Positions 40,735 through 50,048 are shown, counted from the first letter of the stretch. The stretch: 64,000 nt of DNA from Dolomitihabitans soli (GCF_022213955.1 NZ_JAKNTW010000022.1:62001-126000); one strand, 5' to 3'. Notes: a model not told the origin generated them from the sequence alone. Numbers and translations are program-made.

Positions 40735-42660
40735 TCAGTTCTCGAATTGCCGGTGAGCCGGCCTACGTGCGCGCAGGGTCAGGTGCAGGTCGAGCCGGAT
40801 CCGGCGGCCGGGCGGCAGGACGACCTCCAGCCGGGGACCGTTCACCTCGACCTCGCGGGTGGTGATCTCGGCGGGCGGCGCGGTGTAGGCACGGGGGTCG
40901 CCGGGGTATCCGTCCGCCGCGTCCGTCACCACGGCTGTGCCGATCTGGTGCTCGCCGAACGCTCCGGCCTGCACCACCACCCGGCGGGTACCGCCGAGCC
41001 CGGTGTGCACGAGTTCCACCCGGGTCCGGTCGGGGGTGACGCGGTCGACGAGCGCCGCCACGTCGGGCGGGAGTCCCGGCCGGCGACGGTCGGCGTCGAA
41101 GTAGGCGAGCCTGGCCGGCAGCAGGCCGCCGTTGTAGAGGACCTGCGGCGTGCCGGTGGTGAGCTGGAGCAGCGCCTCGGTCAGCACCGGGTTGAGCCGC
41201 TGCCAGTGGTGGACGTGGATCGTTCCGAGGTCGGCCCGGTCGGCGTCGATCAACGCCATCCGCCGCTCCACCTGGCCGAGCGCCGTGGCGAGCATCTCCG
41301 CCGGGAAGCCCGGGTTCTCGCCGCGCAGGAACGACAGCCAGGGCGCCTCGTGCCCCGCCTCCTCCTTGTTGCGGAAGGGGCGCACCACCCGCCAGTCGTA
41401 CCCGCTGCCCTCGCGCAGCCGTTCCAGCCGCCGGGCGTCGTCCTCCTGCATCCCGGCGTGCCACAGCCACACCGGGAGCCCGAGCTGCGGCGGCTGGTAG
41501 TCGAACCAGCCCTCGTCGCGGTACCGGTTCGGCACCAGCATGGTGGGCCGCGCCGCGTCCTCGCCCAGCTCGGCGAGCCACCGGTCGCTGATGCTCATGT
41601 CCGTCTCGGTGACCGCCCCCTGTACAGCGTGCGCGGCGACCGCGTCCAGCGGCCCGCGACCGATGTCCAGGGCGGCGGGGTCGCCGGTGAGCAGCAGCGC
41701 GTTGACGGCGGCGATGGCGGCGGCGGCTCCCACGCTGTAGATCCCGTGCGGCCAGGCCCAGCCGTAGTTCCCCCCGTACCAGCGTCCGCCGTGCAGCTCC
41801 CCGACCTGCCCCGAGGGGCCGACGTTGTCGGGGATGATCCCGCCGTTGGCCGCCGCGCGCCGCTGCCACGCCTCGATGTAGCGCAGCGCCCAGTCGCGGT
41901 ACCGGTCCTCGTGCCCGTACAGCCAGGCGTTGGTCGCCAGGCTGGTCGCGGCCAGGTTGACGGCGACGTCGCCGCGGCCGATCCGCTCGTTCATCGCCGC
42001 GCCCATCCGGGCGGCGTTGGCCGGGTCGCCGAGGTCGTCCCAGGTGTGGATGCCCGGCAGGTCGGGGATCGGCAGGCCGAAGGGGCGCATGCTGGCCAGG
42101 CCGGAGTGGTAGGACGCCCATTCCTCGTTCACGCCGTAGCGGGGGCCGCCGGCGCCGTTGTGCGGGGCCTTGATGGTGTCGGTGAGCGGGTCGTAGTTGC
42201 CGGTCTTGGAGTCGGGGAGGTACATCTCGGCGAAGCGGTGGGCCCGCTCCCTGAACCGCTCGTCGGCCGGGTCGGCGGCGCAGATGCCGTAGAACAGCAG
42301 CAGCGACTCCCCCTGGTGGAACCAGTCGTAGCCGCGCTCGAACTCGTCCACCAGGTAGCCGAGTTCGGTGAGCTGCGTGGTCACCCCCTCCCAGTGGTGC
42401 TTGGCCGCGTCGAGGAGGTCGTCGGCCCCGCCCAGCTGGTAGAGGGTGGGCCAGTTGAAGAACGCCTCGTAGAAGTCGTCGGCCCCGTCGCGGCTGGCGG
42501 CCGGGCCGTGGTAGGTGAGCCGGCCGTCCTCCTCGCAGTAGCGCGCGGAGAACGCCCGCCACGCCTCGTCGAGCGCGTCGAACAGCCGCCGCTCCAGCAC
42601 CGCCCACGCGGGTGGCGTGCCGACGGGCACGCCGGCGACGACTCTCGGGATCTCAGACAT
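40735..42660 (-). CDS. Unknown 641-residue protein of the importer operon
   Basis: No family recognised. The protein is rich in W, Y and H (FYEAFFNWPTLYQLGG, RYGVNEEWASYHSGLAS, WYGGNYGWAWPHGIYSVGA), suggesting an alpha/alpha-barrel glycosidase or lyase-like fold for residues 1-480, and a beta-sandwich C-terminal part (520-641; RVVVQAGAFGEHQIG). No signal peptide, so cytoplasmic. ATG 42660 has AAGGG upstream and follows the permease stop by one base. Because it is read with the importer, it likely acts on the imported oligosaccharide. Confidence 0.7.
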   Translation of the reverse strand: MSEIPRVVAGVPVGTPPAWAVLERRLFDALDEAWRAFSARYCEEDGRLTYHGPAASRDGADDFYEAFFNWPTLYQLGGADDLLDAAKHHWEGVTTQLTELGYLVDEFERGYDWFHQGESLLLFYGICAADPADERFRERAHRFAEMYLPDSKTGNYDPLTDTIKAPHNGAGGPRYGVNEEWASYHSGLASMRPFGLPIPDLPGIHTWDDLGDPANAARMGAAMNERIGRGDVAVNLAATSLATNAWLYGHEDRYRDWALRYIEAWQRRAAANGGIIPDNVGPSGQVGELHGGRWYGGNYGWAWPHGIYSVGAAAAIAAVNALLLTGDPAALDIGRGPLDAVAAHAVQGAVTETDMSISDRWLAELGEDAARPTMLVPNRYRDEGWFDYQPPQLGLPVWLWHAGMQEDDARRLERLREGSGYDWRVVRPFRNKEEAGHEAPWLSFLRGENPGFPAEMLATALGQVERRMALIDADRADLGTIHVHHWQRLNPVLTEALLQLTTGTPQVLYNGGLLPARLAYFDADRRRPGLPPDVAALVDRVTPDRTRVELVHTGLGGTRRVVVQAGAFGEHQIGTAVVTDAADGYPGDPRAYTAPPAEITTREVEVNGPRLEVVLPPGRRIRLDLHLTLRARRPAHRQFEN

Positions 42661-42661
42661 C

Positions 42662-43486
42662 TCAGCCCTTCGTTGCGCCAGCGGTGAGGCCGCTGATGAT
42701 GTGCCGTTGCATGAAGACGAAGAAGATCAGCAGGGGGGCGATGGCGAGCAGCAGCGTGGGGAAGACCACGGTGTAGTCGGTGGAGTACTGGCTGACGGCC
42801 GCGTAGACGCCGGTGGTGACCGTGTAGAGGCCGCTGCCGGGTCCCAGGATGATCTGCGGGTTCACGAAGTCGTTCCACACCGAGAAGGTGTTGAGGATGA
42901 TCATCGTGGCGACCACCGGGCGCATCAGCGGGAAGACGATCTGCCAGAAGGTCCGCAGCCTGCCCGCGCCGTCCATGGCCGCGGCCTGGTCGAGCGTCGA
43001 CGGGATGGTGCTGATGTACCCGGCGTAGAGGAAGATCGAGAACGGCAGGGTGAGCACCGTCTCGAACAGCACGAACCCCTGAATGGTGCCCATCAGCCCG
43101 AGCGTCTTGAGCACGTAGACCACCGGGATGACCAGCACCTGGCTCGGGATGAAGGTGCCCGCCAGGAAGGCCAGCATCAGCAGCCGGTAGCGGCGGCGCG
43201 GGCTGCGCGCGATGACGAAGGAGGCGGGTCCCGCCAGCACCACCGAGAGCACGTTGACCGCGACGACGAACAGCAGCGTCACCGCGTAGCCGCGGAAGAT
43301 GTTGAACTGCGGGTTGTCCAGCGCCTGGGCCAGGAAGTCGAGGGTCAGTCCCTCGACGGGCAGCCCGAAGGGGTTGGCGAGGATGTCCTGCTGCGGCTTG
43401 AAGGCGTTGACGACCAGCACGTACAGGGGCACGAGCATGAAGAGCGCCGACACGCTGAGGAACACCAGCCGGGCGTACCTGTTCAC
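42662..43486 (-). CDS. Sugar ABC transporter permease (MalG type)
   Basis: A 274-residue inner-membrane protein with six predicted helices and the EAA loop in AAMDGAGRLRTFWQIVFPLM (about 185-204), where the ATPase docks. Imports a sugar with the partner permease and lipoprotein. GTG 43486 overlaps the previous stop (GTGA). No ATPase gene is present; such importers usually borrow a shared MsiK-like ATPase. Confidence 0.92.
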   Translation of the reverse strand: MNRYARLVFLSVSALFMLVPLYVLVVNAFKPQQDILANPFGLPVEGLTLDFLAQALDNPQFNIFRGYAVTLLFVVAVNVLSVVLAGPASFVIARSPRRRYRLLMLAFLAGTFIPSQVLVIPVVYVLKTLGLMGTIQGFVLFETVLTLPFSIFLYAGYISTIPSTLDQAAAMDGAGRLRTFWQIVFPLMRPVVATMIILNTFSVWNDFVNPQIILGPGSGLYTVTTGVYAAVSQYSTDYTVVFPTLLLAIAPLLIFFVFMQRHIISGLTAGATKG

Positions 43487-44361
43487 TGGTGCACCGCCAT
43501 CTCGCCGCGCCTGCGCAACCGGGTGACCACGAAGGCCAGCGCCGCGGTCACGATCATGAGCACCACCGACTGCGCCGAGCCGAAGCCCAGCCGCGCGTCG
43601 TGGAAGGAGTTCCACAGGATCAGGTAGGCGACGGTCTGCGTCTGCCCCGCCGGCCCGCCCGCGGTGAGCGACACCACCAGGTCATAGGTCTTCAGCAGGG
43701 TGACCAGTGACAGGACGATGTTCACCGTCACCGACGGCCCGAGCGCGGGCAGCGTCACGTTGCGGAACACCTGCCAGCGCGTCGCGCCGTCGATCTCCGC
43801 CGCCTCCACCAGCGCGGCCGGTACGGCCTGCAGCCCGGCGAGGTAGAGAACGACGTTCACCCCGAAACCCGCCCAGACCAGGACCGCGATCATGGTGATC
43901 GTGGCCCAGGTGGGATCGGACAGGAACGGCAGCACCTCCCCGCCCCTGGTGGTGATGAAGCTGTTCACCGCGCCGGTGGTGCCGAGGATGGCGCTCCACA
44001 GGAAGCCGACGACCAGGGCACTCAGGACGTGCGGGTAGAACAGCACCATCCTGAAGAAGGAGTTGGCCCGTGAGGCCCCGTTGACGAGCAGTGCGAAGCC
44101 GAGCCCGAGCAGGTTCAGGCCGGCCGTGCCGACCGCCGCCACCAGCAGGGTGACGATCGCCGAACGGCGCAGGTCGGGGTCGACGAGCAGGTCCGCGTAG
44201 TTCGCCGCGCCGACCAGGCTCGGGCTGGCGCTGAACCCGTCCCAGTCGGTCAGGCTCAGGTAGAGCGCCAGACCGACGGGGACGACCAGCATGACCGCGT
44301 ACAGCACCGTCGCGGGTAGAACCATGATCGCCGTAGCGACTCCGGCCCGCGTGGAGCGCAT
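43483..44361 (-). CDS. Sugar ABC transporter permease (MalF type)
   Basis: A 292-residue permease: helices start at AGVATAIMVLPATVLYAVML, the EAA loop is AAEIDGATRWQVFRNVTLP (about 190-208), and the C-terminus ends RRRGEMAVHQ. It pairs with the next gene. Gene order (binding protein, permease, permease) is typical of CUT1 importers. ATG 44361 lies about 40 bases after the binding-protein gene. Confidence 0.92.
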   Translation of the reverse strand: MRSTRAGVATAIMVLPATVLYAVMLVVPVGLALYLSLTDWDGFSASPSLVGAANYADLLVDPDLRRSAIVTLLVAAVGTAGLNLLGLGFALLVNGASRANSFFRMVLFYPHVLSALVVGFLWSAILGTTGAVNSFITTRGGEVLPFLSDPTWATITMIAVLVWAGFGVNVVLYLAGLQAVPAALVEAAEIDGATRWQVFRNVTLPALGPSVTVNIVLSLVTLLKTYDLVVSLTAGGPAGQTQTVAYLILWNSFHDARLGFGSAQSVVLMIVTAALAFVVTRLRRRGEMAVHQ

Positions 44362-44403
44362 CGTTTCTCGCTTTCCGGACTTCTGGAGGGGTTCTGGAGG
44401 GGT

Positions 44404-45684
44404 TCAGGAACGGCCGTCGACCCAGCGGTCCACGGCGGTGGCCACCTCACGCGGCGACTTCCCGACATAGAGCCCCTGGACCTCGGTGTTCCAGGCGGAG
44501 TTGAAGCCGCGCGGCAACGTGTTCTCGCCGTAGCCCTCGCCCTGCGCCACGCGCGAGGGGGCTTCGTCGAGGATCTTCTGCACCTCGGCTTCGAGCGGCG
44601 TGAACTTGCGCTCGTAACCGCTGCGGAAGTTGCCGTCCTGCTGGAGCTGGCTGGTCACCGCGGCCTTGTCGGTCACCAGCCACTGCACCAGCTTCAGCGC
44701 CGCGTCCTTGTGCGCGGTGCCCTTGAGGACCATGTACGGCGCGGCCATCGTGGCGCCCTGCGGGCCGGGGTAGGACTGGCCCTTCTCGACGGGGGCGGGG
44801 AAGACGCCGACCTCGAAGTCCGGCTCGGCCTTCGCCACTGAGGCGGTGAACCAGCTCCCCATGACGTACATCGCGGACTTGCCGGAGAAGAAGCCCGTCT
44901 CACCGTCGGCGTACTTCACACCGAGGGCGTTCTTGTCGACGTAGCCCTTGTCGATCCAGGTCTTGTACCGCTCGAGGTGCGGCAGCATCGACTCGCCCGC
45001 CTTCAGGCGTCCCGCGCCGATGTCCTGGTGCCACTGCGGGTGGCTCACGGCGCGGGCGGGGCCGGAGAGCTGGAGGAGCTGGAGTCCGGTGACGAAGTCG
45101 CCCGCCGTACGCAGGGGCAGGTAGCCGGAGTCCTTGAGCTTGGCCATGGCCTCGGACAGCTCGTCGTAGGTCGTGGGCGGCTTGCTGATCCCGGCCTTCT
45201 CGAAGGCGGCCTTGTTGTAGAAGACCAGCGACTGGGCCTGCTCGCCGACGCCGACGGTGTAGACCTTGCCGCCGAGCGAGCCCTCCTCGACGAGCGGCGT
45301 GCCCTTGACCCAGGGCTGGCCGGTGAGGTCGAGCATCTGCGGCGCCATGGTCTTGTCGACCATGAGCGTCTCGACGACGTCGGGCGGGTTGCCCGCGGCG
45401 AGCTGCTGTTGCAGGGTGTCGGCGACGCCCTTGCCGGTCGGCGCCTCGATCTTGACGTCGATGCCGGGGTTCGCGTCCTCGAAGGTCTTGACCAGCCCGT
45501 CCCAGTAGGTCTGGGTCAGGTTGGGGGTGATGTTGACCAGCACCCTGACCTCGGTGACGCCGCCCTCATCGGCCTGCGTGGCGGCCTCGTCGGCGAATCC
45601 GCCGCCGCCGCACGCCGTGAGCACGAGGGTCATCAGGACACCTGCGGCCGGCACTGAAGCCCGCCTTGCGCGTGCTGAACGCAC
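44404..45684 (-). CDS. Sugar-binding lipoprotein of ABC importer
   Basis: A 426-residue extracellular solute-binding protein (CUT1 type). After a basic start (RSARARRA) comes a lipobox LVLTAC with the acylated C25; the mature protein has the family pattern (VNITPNLTQTYWDGLVKTFE, LQQQLAAGNPPDVVE, FSGKSAMYVMGSWF). GTG 45684 with AGGAGG six bases upstream is much better than GTG 45717. It is the first gene of the importer operon, opposite to the chimeric FCD regulator. Confidence 0.92.
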   Translation of the reverse strand: MRSARARRASVPAAGVLMTLVLTACGGGGFADEAATQADEGGVTEVRVLVNITPNLTQTYWDGLVKTFEDANPGIDVKIEAPTGKGVADTLQQQLAAGNPPDVVETLMVDKTMAPQMLDLTGQPWVKGTPLVEEGSLGGKVYTVGVGEQAQSLVFYNKAAFEKAGISKPPTTYDELSEAMAKLKDSGYLPLRTAGDFVTGLQLLQLSGPARAVSHPQWHQDIGAGRLKAGESMLPHLERYKTWIDKGYVDKNALGVKYADGETGFFSGKSAMYVMGSWFTASVAKAEPDFEVGVFPAPVEKGQSYPGPQGATMAAPYMVLKGTAHKDAALKLVQWLVTDKAAVTSQLQQDGNFRSGYERKFTPLEAEVQKILDEAPSRVAQGEGYGENTLPRGFNSAWNTEVQGLYVGKSPREVATAVDRWVDGRS

Positions 45685-45735
45685 TGCGCCTCCTCTCGTG
45701 CGAGCCCCCGCGCTCACAACTTCTAATGGGTCAAT

Positions 45736-45750
45736 AATCGAGTAACGATT
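45736..45750. promoter_or_regulatory. Candidate operator in divergent promoter region
   Basis: AATCG-AGTAA-CGATT is a short inverted repeat (45736-45750). The sequence CGAGTAAC recurs at 45860-45867 next to the regulator start. Both lie between the importer operon and the FCD regulator, and may be its binding sites. Confidence 0.4.
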
Positions 45751-45876
45751 CTTTAATACTTGCCAGGCCGATACGCCGTCAAGAGGCGAGCTGAGGTGGC
45801 CTGCGTGTGAAAACTATGTTTCTGATCCGAGGCAAGCGAGTCGTAAGTATCTGAATCAGCGAGTAACCTGGGGCTC

Positions 45877-47112
45877 GTGACCACACAGGGCCACCCCACG
45901 CAGACCGCACTCACGCTGACCGACGACGAACGCGCCACGCTCGTGTCCTGGGCCTCCCGGTCCGGCCGGTCGCTCCGCGTCCGGAGCAGCATCGTGCTCG
46001 CCTTCGCCGACGGCCTCACGGGAAAGGAGGTCGCCGCCCGGGTCGAGGTGAGCCCCGCGACGGCCGGCAAGTGGCGCGACCGCTTCGTGGAGCAGGGGCT
46101 CGAAGGGCTGACCGACGCCCCGCGCCCCGGCCGGCCGCGCAGCGCCGACCGCGAGGAGGCCGAACGGCTGATCAACGCCGCGATCGAGGACGCCCGCCGG
46201 GGCGGCACCGTCCCGTCCACCCGCTCGCTGGCCCGCTCCCTCGGCCTCTCCCAGTCGACGGTCGCCCGCATCTGGCAGGAACAGCACCGCGACACCCCGG
46301 GAGCGCCGGGTACGGCAGGCGTCCCCGGCGGCGCGCTCGCGGACCGGCAGGCGCCCGCCGACTCGCTGTCGCGCGAACTGCTCTCCGACCGCGTCTACGC
46401 GCTGCTGCGCCGGTGGATCGTGACCGGGGAGCTGGTGGCGGGGCAGCGGCTGGTCGAGTCCGAGATCGCCCGCAGGCTCGGCACCAGCCAGGCGCCCGCC
46501 CGCGAGGCGATCAAGCGGCTCGCCCACGAGGGGCTGGTCAGCTACCTGCCCCACCGGGGCAGCTACGTGGCGGAGATCTCCGAGCAGCAGGCCCGCGAGG
46601 TGCGCGAGGTGCGGGTCCTGCTGGAGGAGTTCGCCGCCAGAGGGCTGGCCGTCCGGATGCGCCCGCACATCCGGCAGCAGCTCGACGACGACGTGCAGCG
46701 GATGCGCAGGGCCGCGGTGCAGGGCGACATCGGCGACTTCAGGGAGGCGGACATGTCCTTCCACCGGCACGTCGCCGCCGCCTGCGGCAACTCCTTCCTG
46801 CCGCGCGTCTGGCGGGCCATAGAGCCCAGCCTGTGGGGCCTGCACGTGGTGAGCAACCCGCTGTACAGCGGCGACTGGACCGCCATGGCCGAGCACCACG
46901 GCGACCTGCTGGCCGCCCTCGCCTCCGGCGACCCCGACGAGGCCGCCCGCCTGTTCGCCGCCCACGCCAGAGGCGCCGCCTCCCGCACCCCCCGCCGCCA
47001 CCTCCCCGTACGGAGAGCCGTACGGGAGCGCGACGGCCGGGCCGCCCGGGTCACCTGGGAACCGGCCGCCCCGCCGCCTGCGGCCGAAGACGAAGCCGTC
47101 CCGCCGGCCTGA
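45877..47112 (+). CDS. Chimeric regulator: IS630-type HTH fused to GntR/FCD
   Basis: A 411-residue protein. Residues 12-135 match the DNA-binding part of IS630-family transposases: first HTH around NKEVAARV-like KEVAARVEVSPATAGKWRDR (50-69), the linker GLEGLTDAPRPGRPRS (74-89), and second HTH STRSLARSLGLSQSTVARIW (114-133). The transposase DDE domain is absent; after a linker (140-165) comes a GntR winged HTH (168-232, SDRVYALL...SQAPAREAIKRL) and an FCD domain (238-350). The C-terminal 60 residues are a disordered Pro/Arg/Ala tail. Divergent from the sugar importer, which it likely controls. GTG 45877 has no clear SD. Confidence 0.85.
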   Translation: MTTQGHPTQTALTLTDDERATLVSWASRSGRSLRVRSSIVLAFADGLTGKEVAARVEVSPATAGKWRDRFVEQGLEGLTDAPRPGRPRSADREEAERLINAAIEDARRGGTVPSTRSLARSLGLSQSTVARIWQEQHRDTPGAPGTAGVPGGALADRQAPADSLSRELLSDRVYALLRRWIVTGELVAGQRLVESEIARRLGTSQAPAREAIKRLAHEGLVSYLPHRGSYVAEISEQQAREVREVRVLLEEFAARGLAVRMRPHIRQQLDDDVQRMRRAAVQGDIGDFREADMSFHRHVAAACGNSFLPRVWRAIEPSLWGLHVVSNPLYSGDWTAMAEHHGDLLAALASGDPDEAARLFAAHARGAASRTPRRHLPVRRAVRERDGRAARVTWEPAAPPPAAEDEAVPPA

Positions 47113-47282
47113 CCTGCGACCCGGCCATCGCGGCGGGCCCGGTGCAGACCGAGGGCTGAACGCCGGGCCGGTGCAGGAACCCGGCCCGTTGGACGTGCGG
47201 AGGCCGGGCCATGTCTACGCCACGGGCCAGGTGGTCCTGGAGGCCGTCCGATGCGCGTGCTCCTGGTCCCGGCAGCCGGTGT

Positions 47283-48176
47283 TCAGGCGCCTGCCGTCAG
47301 CCGTTCGCCGGGTTCGGCGGCGCGGCGTCTGACGAGATAGCCGAAGACCAGCGTGGTGCCGAACATGAGCACGCCGTAGACAGCGGGCGGCACCGCCATC
47401 GTCGGGCTGGCGAGCAGCGACGGGCTGAGCGCGATCGTGATGGCCAGCGCGCTGTTGTGGATGCCGATCTCCATCCCGGACGCGATCGCCTGCCGCCGCT
47501 CCACGTTGAACAACCGCGGCAGCCAGTAGCCGATGGTGAGGCTGATCGCGCTGAACAGCAGCGCCACCAGCCCGACGGAGGCGATGTAGCCGCCCAGCCG
47601 CTCCCGCTCCTGCACGATCGCCCCGACGATCACTGCGACCAGCACGATCGCCGACAGGATCCTGACCGGCTTGTCCATCCGGTCCGCGAACGTCACACTG
47701 AAGCGCCGTACGATCATGCCGACCGCGACCGGCACGAGCACGATGGCGAAGACCTGCACCACCTTGTCGGCCTGCAGCCCGATGTCCGGCCCGGCTCCCA
47801 CGAAGTGGCCCAGCGACAGGTTGACCACGACGGGGAGGGTGAGCGCGGCCAGGACCGAGTTCACGGCGGTGAGGCTGACGTTCAGCGCCACGTCGCCGCC
47901 GAACAGGTGGCTGTAGAGGTTCGCGGTGGTCCCACCGGGCGAGGCCGCCAGCAGCATCATGCCGACGGCGAGCAGCGGCTCCAGCCCGAACAGCACGACC
48001 AGCCCGAAGCAGACGGCCGGCAACACGAGCATCTGCGCGACCAGCGCGATGACCACCGCCTTGGGCCGGGTCGCGATCCGGGCGAAGTCTCGCGGCGCGA
48101 GGGAGAGGCCCAGCCCGAGCATGATCAACGCGAGCGCGGCCGGAAACATGACTGTGGTGAGAACGGACTGCTGCAC
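47283..48176 (-). CDS. Bile acid:sodium symporter (BASS) family transporter
   Basis: A 297-residue membrane protein with about nine hydrophobic helices. LAASPGGTTANLYSHLFGGD (about 85-105) is the conserved sodium and substrate region of BASS proteins; GMEIGIHNSALAI lies in the second half. Transports organic acids with sodium; in actinomycetes the substrate is generally not bile acid and may be a keto or sugar acid. GTG 48176 (VQQSVLTTVMF) is picked; TTG 48197 adds seven residues. Its end converges with the chimeric regulator gene. Confidence 0.85.
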   Translation of the reverse strand: MQQSVLTTVMFPAALALIMLGLGLSLAPRDFARIATRPKAVVIALVAQMLVLPAVCFGLVVLFGLEPLLAVGMMLLAASPGGTTANLYSHLFGGDVALNVSLTAVNSVLAALTLPVVVNLSLGHFVGAGPDIGLQADKVVQVFAIVLVPVAVGMIVRRFSVTFADRMDKPVRILSAIVLVAVIVGAIVQERERLGGYIASVGLVALLFSAISLTIGYWLPRLFNVERRQAIASGMEIGIHNSALAITIALSPSLLASPTMAVPPAVYGVLMFGTTLVFGYLVRRRAAEPGERLTAGA

Positions 48177-48289
48177 GGGGGGACCACCGTTCCTCAAGGC
48201 GAGAACCGCTGACCTTGTCTAACAGTCCGATCCCGCACCGATCAATACATCCACCCCATTCGTGACCTCTCTCAGCCCTTGTTCCTGGT

Positions 48290-48416
48290 GCCAGACCGCC
48301 TGGCACCTGCCGGCTCAAGCCGTGACCTCCGCTGTCACCAGGACAGCAGGGCAGAAGTCGCGAACGGCCACTGGAATCCCCCGCCTTCAGGACTTTTAGG
48401 CGTGGGGAGGAAGTCA
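48290..48416 (+). mobile_element. Possible IS200/IS605 right-end remnant
   Basis: The segment ends AATCCCCCGCCTTCAGGAC then TTTTAGGCGTGGGGAGGAAG, which looks like the hairpin at the right end of IS200/IS605-family elements that follows tnpB. In the plus frame just before it, the sequence reads RTATGIPRLQDF and stop, resembling a TnpB C-terminus. No tnpA or intact tnpB is present. Assignment is by memory of the element ends and is uncertain. Confidence 0.4.
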
Positions 48417-49829
48417 CGGCTGCCAGGCTTGGATCAGATCGTCAGGACCGTAGTGGGTGACGAGGCCGGGGCGGGAGATTCCGCTGCGTGAGACGGCTAC
48501 CAGCGGGACGGACCGGTCGGTCAGCGCCGCCCGGTGCCGGGCCAGGACCGCCAGGTCGTGGTCGTCGAATGGGCTCTCCAGCCACTTGACCGATCCGACG
48601 AATCTGAGTTCCTTGGCGACGGGGCCGCGGTCCGCGCCGATGATGTCGATCTCCACGTCGTTGCTACGTGTCCAGTAGGCCCCGACCGCGGGAGCCTCGG
48701 GGAGCCGGTCGTCGGGGATGAGCCGTGCCAGGGCTTCACGGACGAGAGGCTCGACGGCCCTGCCCCGCCAGCCGCTCCACTGGGAGGCGATACGGCGGAG
48801 CGTGAGGTCGCCTCTGCGTCGCTCGATCTCCGGCAGGTGGGGATGGAGAAAGTACAGCCAGAAGCGGAGATAGGGGTCCCTGATCCGATATCGACGTTCC
48901 TTCGACGGCCGGGTCGAGAGCGGGAGTTCCGCGGTGACCACGTTCTTGCTGATCAGCAGGTCGACGGCACGGACGAGTGTGCTGTGCGCGATGCCTCCCG
49001 CGCTGCGCGCGATATTGGTGAAGGTCCGTTCGCCGCTGCCGATCGCCTGAAGGACCTCGCGCGCCTGCGCCTGGGTGGGGAACTCGGCCGCCAGCGACCG
49101 TTCCCCCGAGACGAGCAGGGCGGAGACCGGGTTCGTGAGAGCGCCGTGGAGGTACTCCCACGACGACGCTCCCGGCGGCCACTCCTCACACACCAGAGGA
49201 AGACCGCCGGTCAGCAGAGCGGCGTCGAAGGAGTCGGGGGCCGAGAGGCCGAGCATGCTCTGGATCTCCGCGGGATTCAGCGGGCCCACCACCATCTCGC
49301 TCCCCCGCTGATGGAACGGACGGTCGTAGCTGTTCAACGCCTCCATCATGGAAAGATCCGAGCCGATCAGAATCAGCAGGACCGGCTTGTGGCTGAGTCT
49401 GCGGTCCCAGGCGCGTTGCAGCAGCCCTTCGAAGGAGTCGACGCGGTCCATGAGGTAGGGGACCTCGTCCATCACCACGACCGATGCGCGGTCGTCCGGC
49501 AGGCTGTCGGCCAGCGACTGGAGTGCTCCGTTCCAGCTTCCCGGTGCCATGTCCGCGAACAAGCCGCGGTCGGGCAGCGAGGATGCGGCGACATCGGCGG
49601 TGAACTGTTCGAGTTCCGCCGCAGCCGCGTCTCCCGCCGCCGTGTAGAACATCGAGGGCAGCCCGCTTCTCCCCACGAACTCCTCGGCGAGGGCCGACTT
49701 GCCGATCCGTCTGCGCCCACGCATCAGGACGCAACGCCCGGGTCGGCTGGTGCCGATCTCGCTCCGCACCCGATCGAGGATCGAGCCGAGAGCCGCCAGC
49801 TCTCGTTCGCGTCCGATGAATCTGCTCAT
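48414..49829 (-). CDS. AAA+ ATPase with DUF234 C-terminal domain
   Basis: A 471-residue protein of the archaeal-type ATPase group: N-terminal FIGRERELAAL, Walker A GRRRIGKS (38-45), Walker B VVVMDEVPY (about 116-124), a winged HTH (about 265-330) and C-terminal DUF234 (about 350-465) with VEIDIIGAD, a segment like the PD-(D/E)XK core. The ATG at 49829 follows GGAGAGAG, part of which lies in a perfect hairpin. Role unknown; relatives are found in mobile and defence-like settings. It stands alone between a possible IS end and the uronate operon. Confidence 0.85.
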   Translation of the reverse strand: MSRFIGRERELAALGSILDRVRSEIGTSRPGRCVLMRGRRRIGKSALAEEFVGRSGLPSMFYTAAGDAAAAELEQFTADVAASSLPDRGLFADMAPGSWNGALQSLADSLPDDRASVVVMDEVPYLMDRVDSFEGLLQRAWDRRLSHKPVLLILIGSDLSMMEALNSYDRPFHQRGSEMVVGPLNPAEIQSMLGLSAPDSFDAALLTGGLPLVCEEWPPGASSWEYLHGALTNPVSALLVSGERSLAAEFPTQAQAREVLQAIGSGERTFTNIARSAGGIAHSTLVRAVDLLISKNVVTAELPLSTRPSKERRYRIRDPYLRFWLYFLHPHLPEIERRRGDLTLRRIASQWSGWRGRAVEPLVREALARLIPDDRLPEAPAVGAYWTRSNDVEIDIIGADRGPVAKELRFVGSVKWLESPFDDHDLAVLARHRAALTDRSVPLVAVSRSGISRPGLVTHYGPDDLIQAWQP

Positions 49830-49837
49830 TACTCTCT

Positions 49838-49871
49838 CCAGAGATAGTATCGACAGCGATACTATCTCTGG
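49838..49871. promoter_or_regulatory. Perfect 15-bp inverted repeat at the ATPase start
   Basis: CCAGAGATAGTATCG (49838-49852), ACAG, then CGATACTATCTCTGG (49857-49871). It begins nine bases before the ATG of the leftward ATPase gene, and in the mRNA the base of the hairpin meets the SD. It can be an operator or an RNA switch. The region is A/T-rich compared with the flanks. Confidence 0.8.
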
Positions 49872-50048
49872 CGCAAGTATGTTGCCTGGTTCGTGTGTGC
49901 CGACCGCAGCGCCGACCGGAGGAGATGTCCGGCGGACGGGCCGAATCGGTGATCAGCCCCTCCGGCGCGAGGAGCGTTGGCCCCACGGACCTCCGCTGGC
50001 TGCGGCGGGTGGCGGGAACCTGGCTTGCCGTACGGCTCGGCGAACGGG

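Noticed and set aside
40763-42607. Alternative minus frame inside the 641-residue gene
   Set aside because: Arginine-rich shadow frame; the accepted frame has normal composition and an SD.
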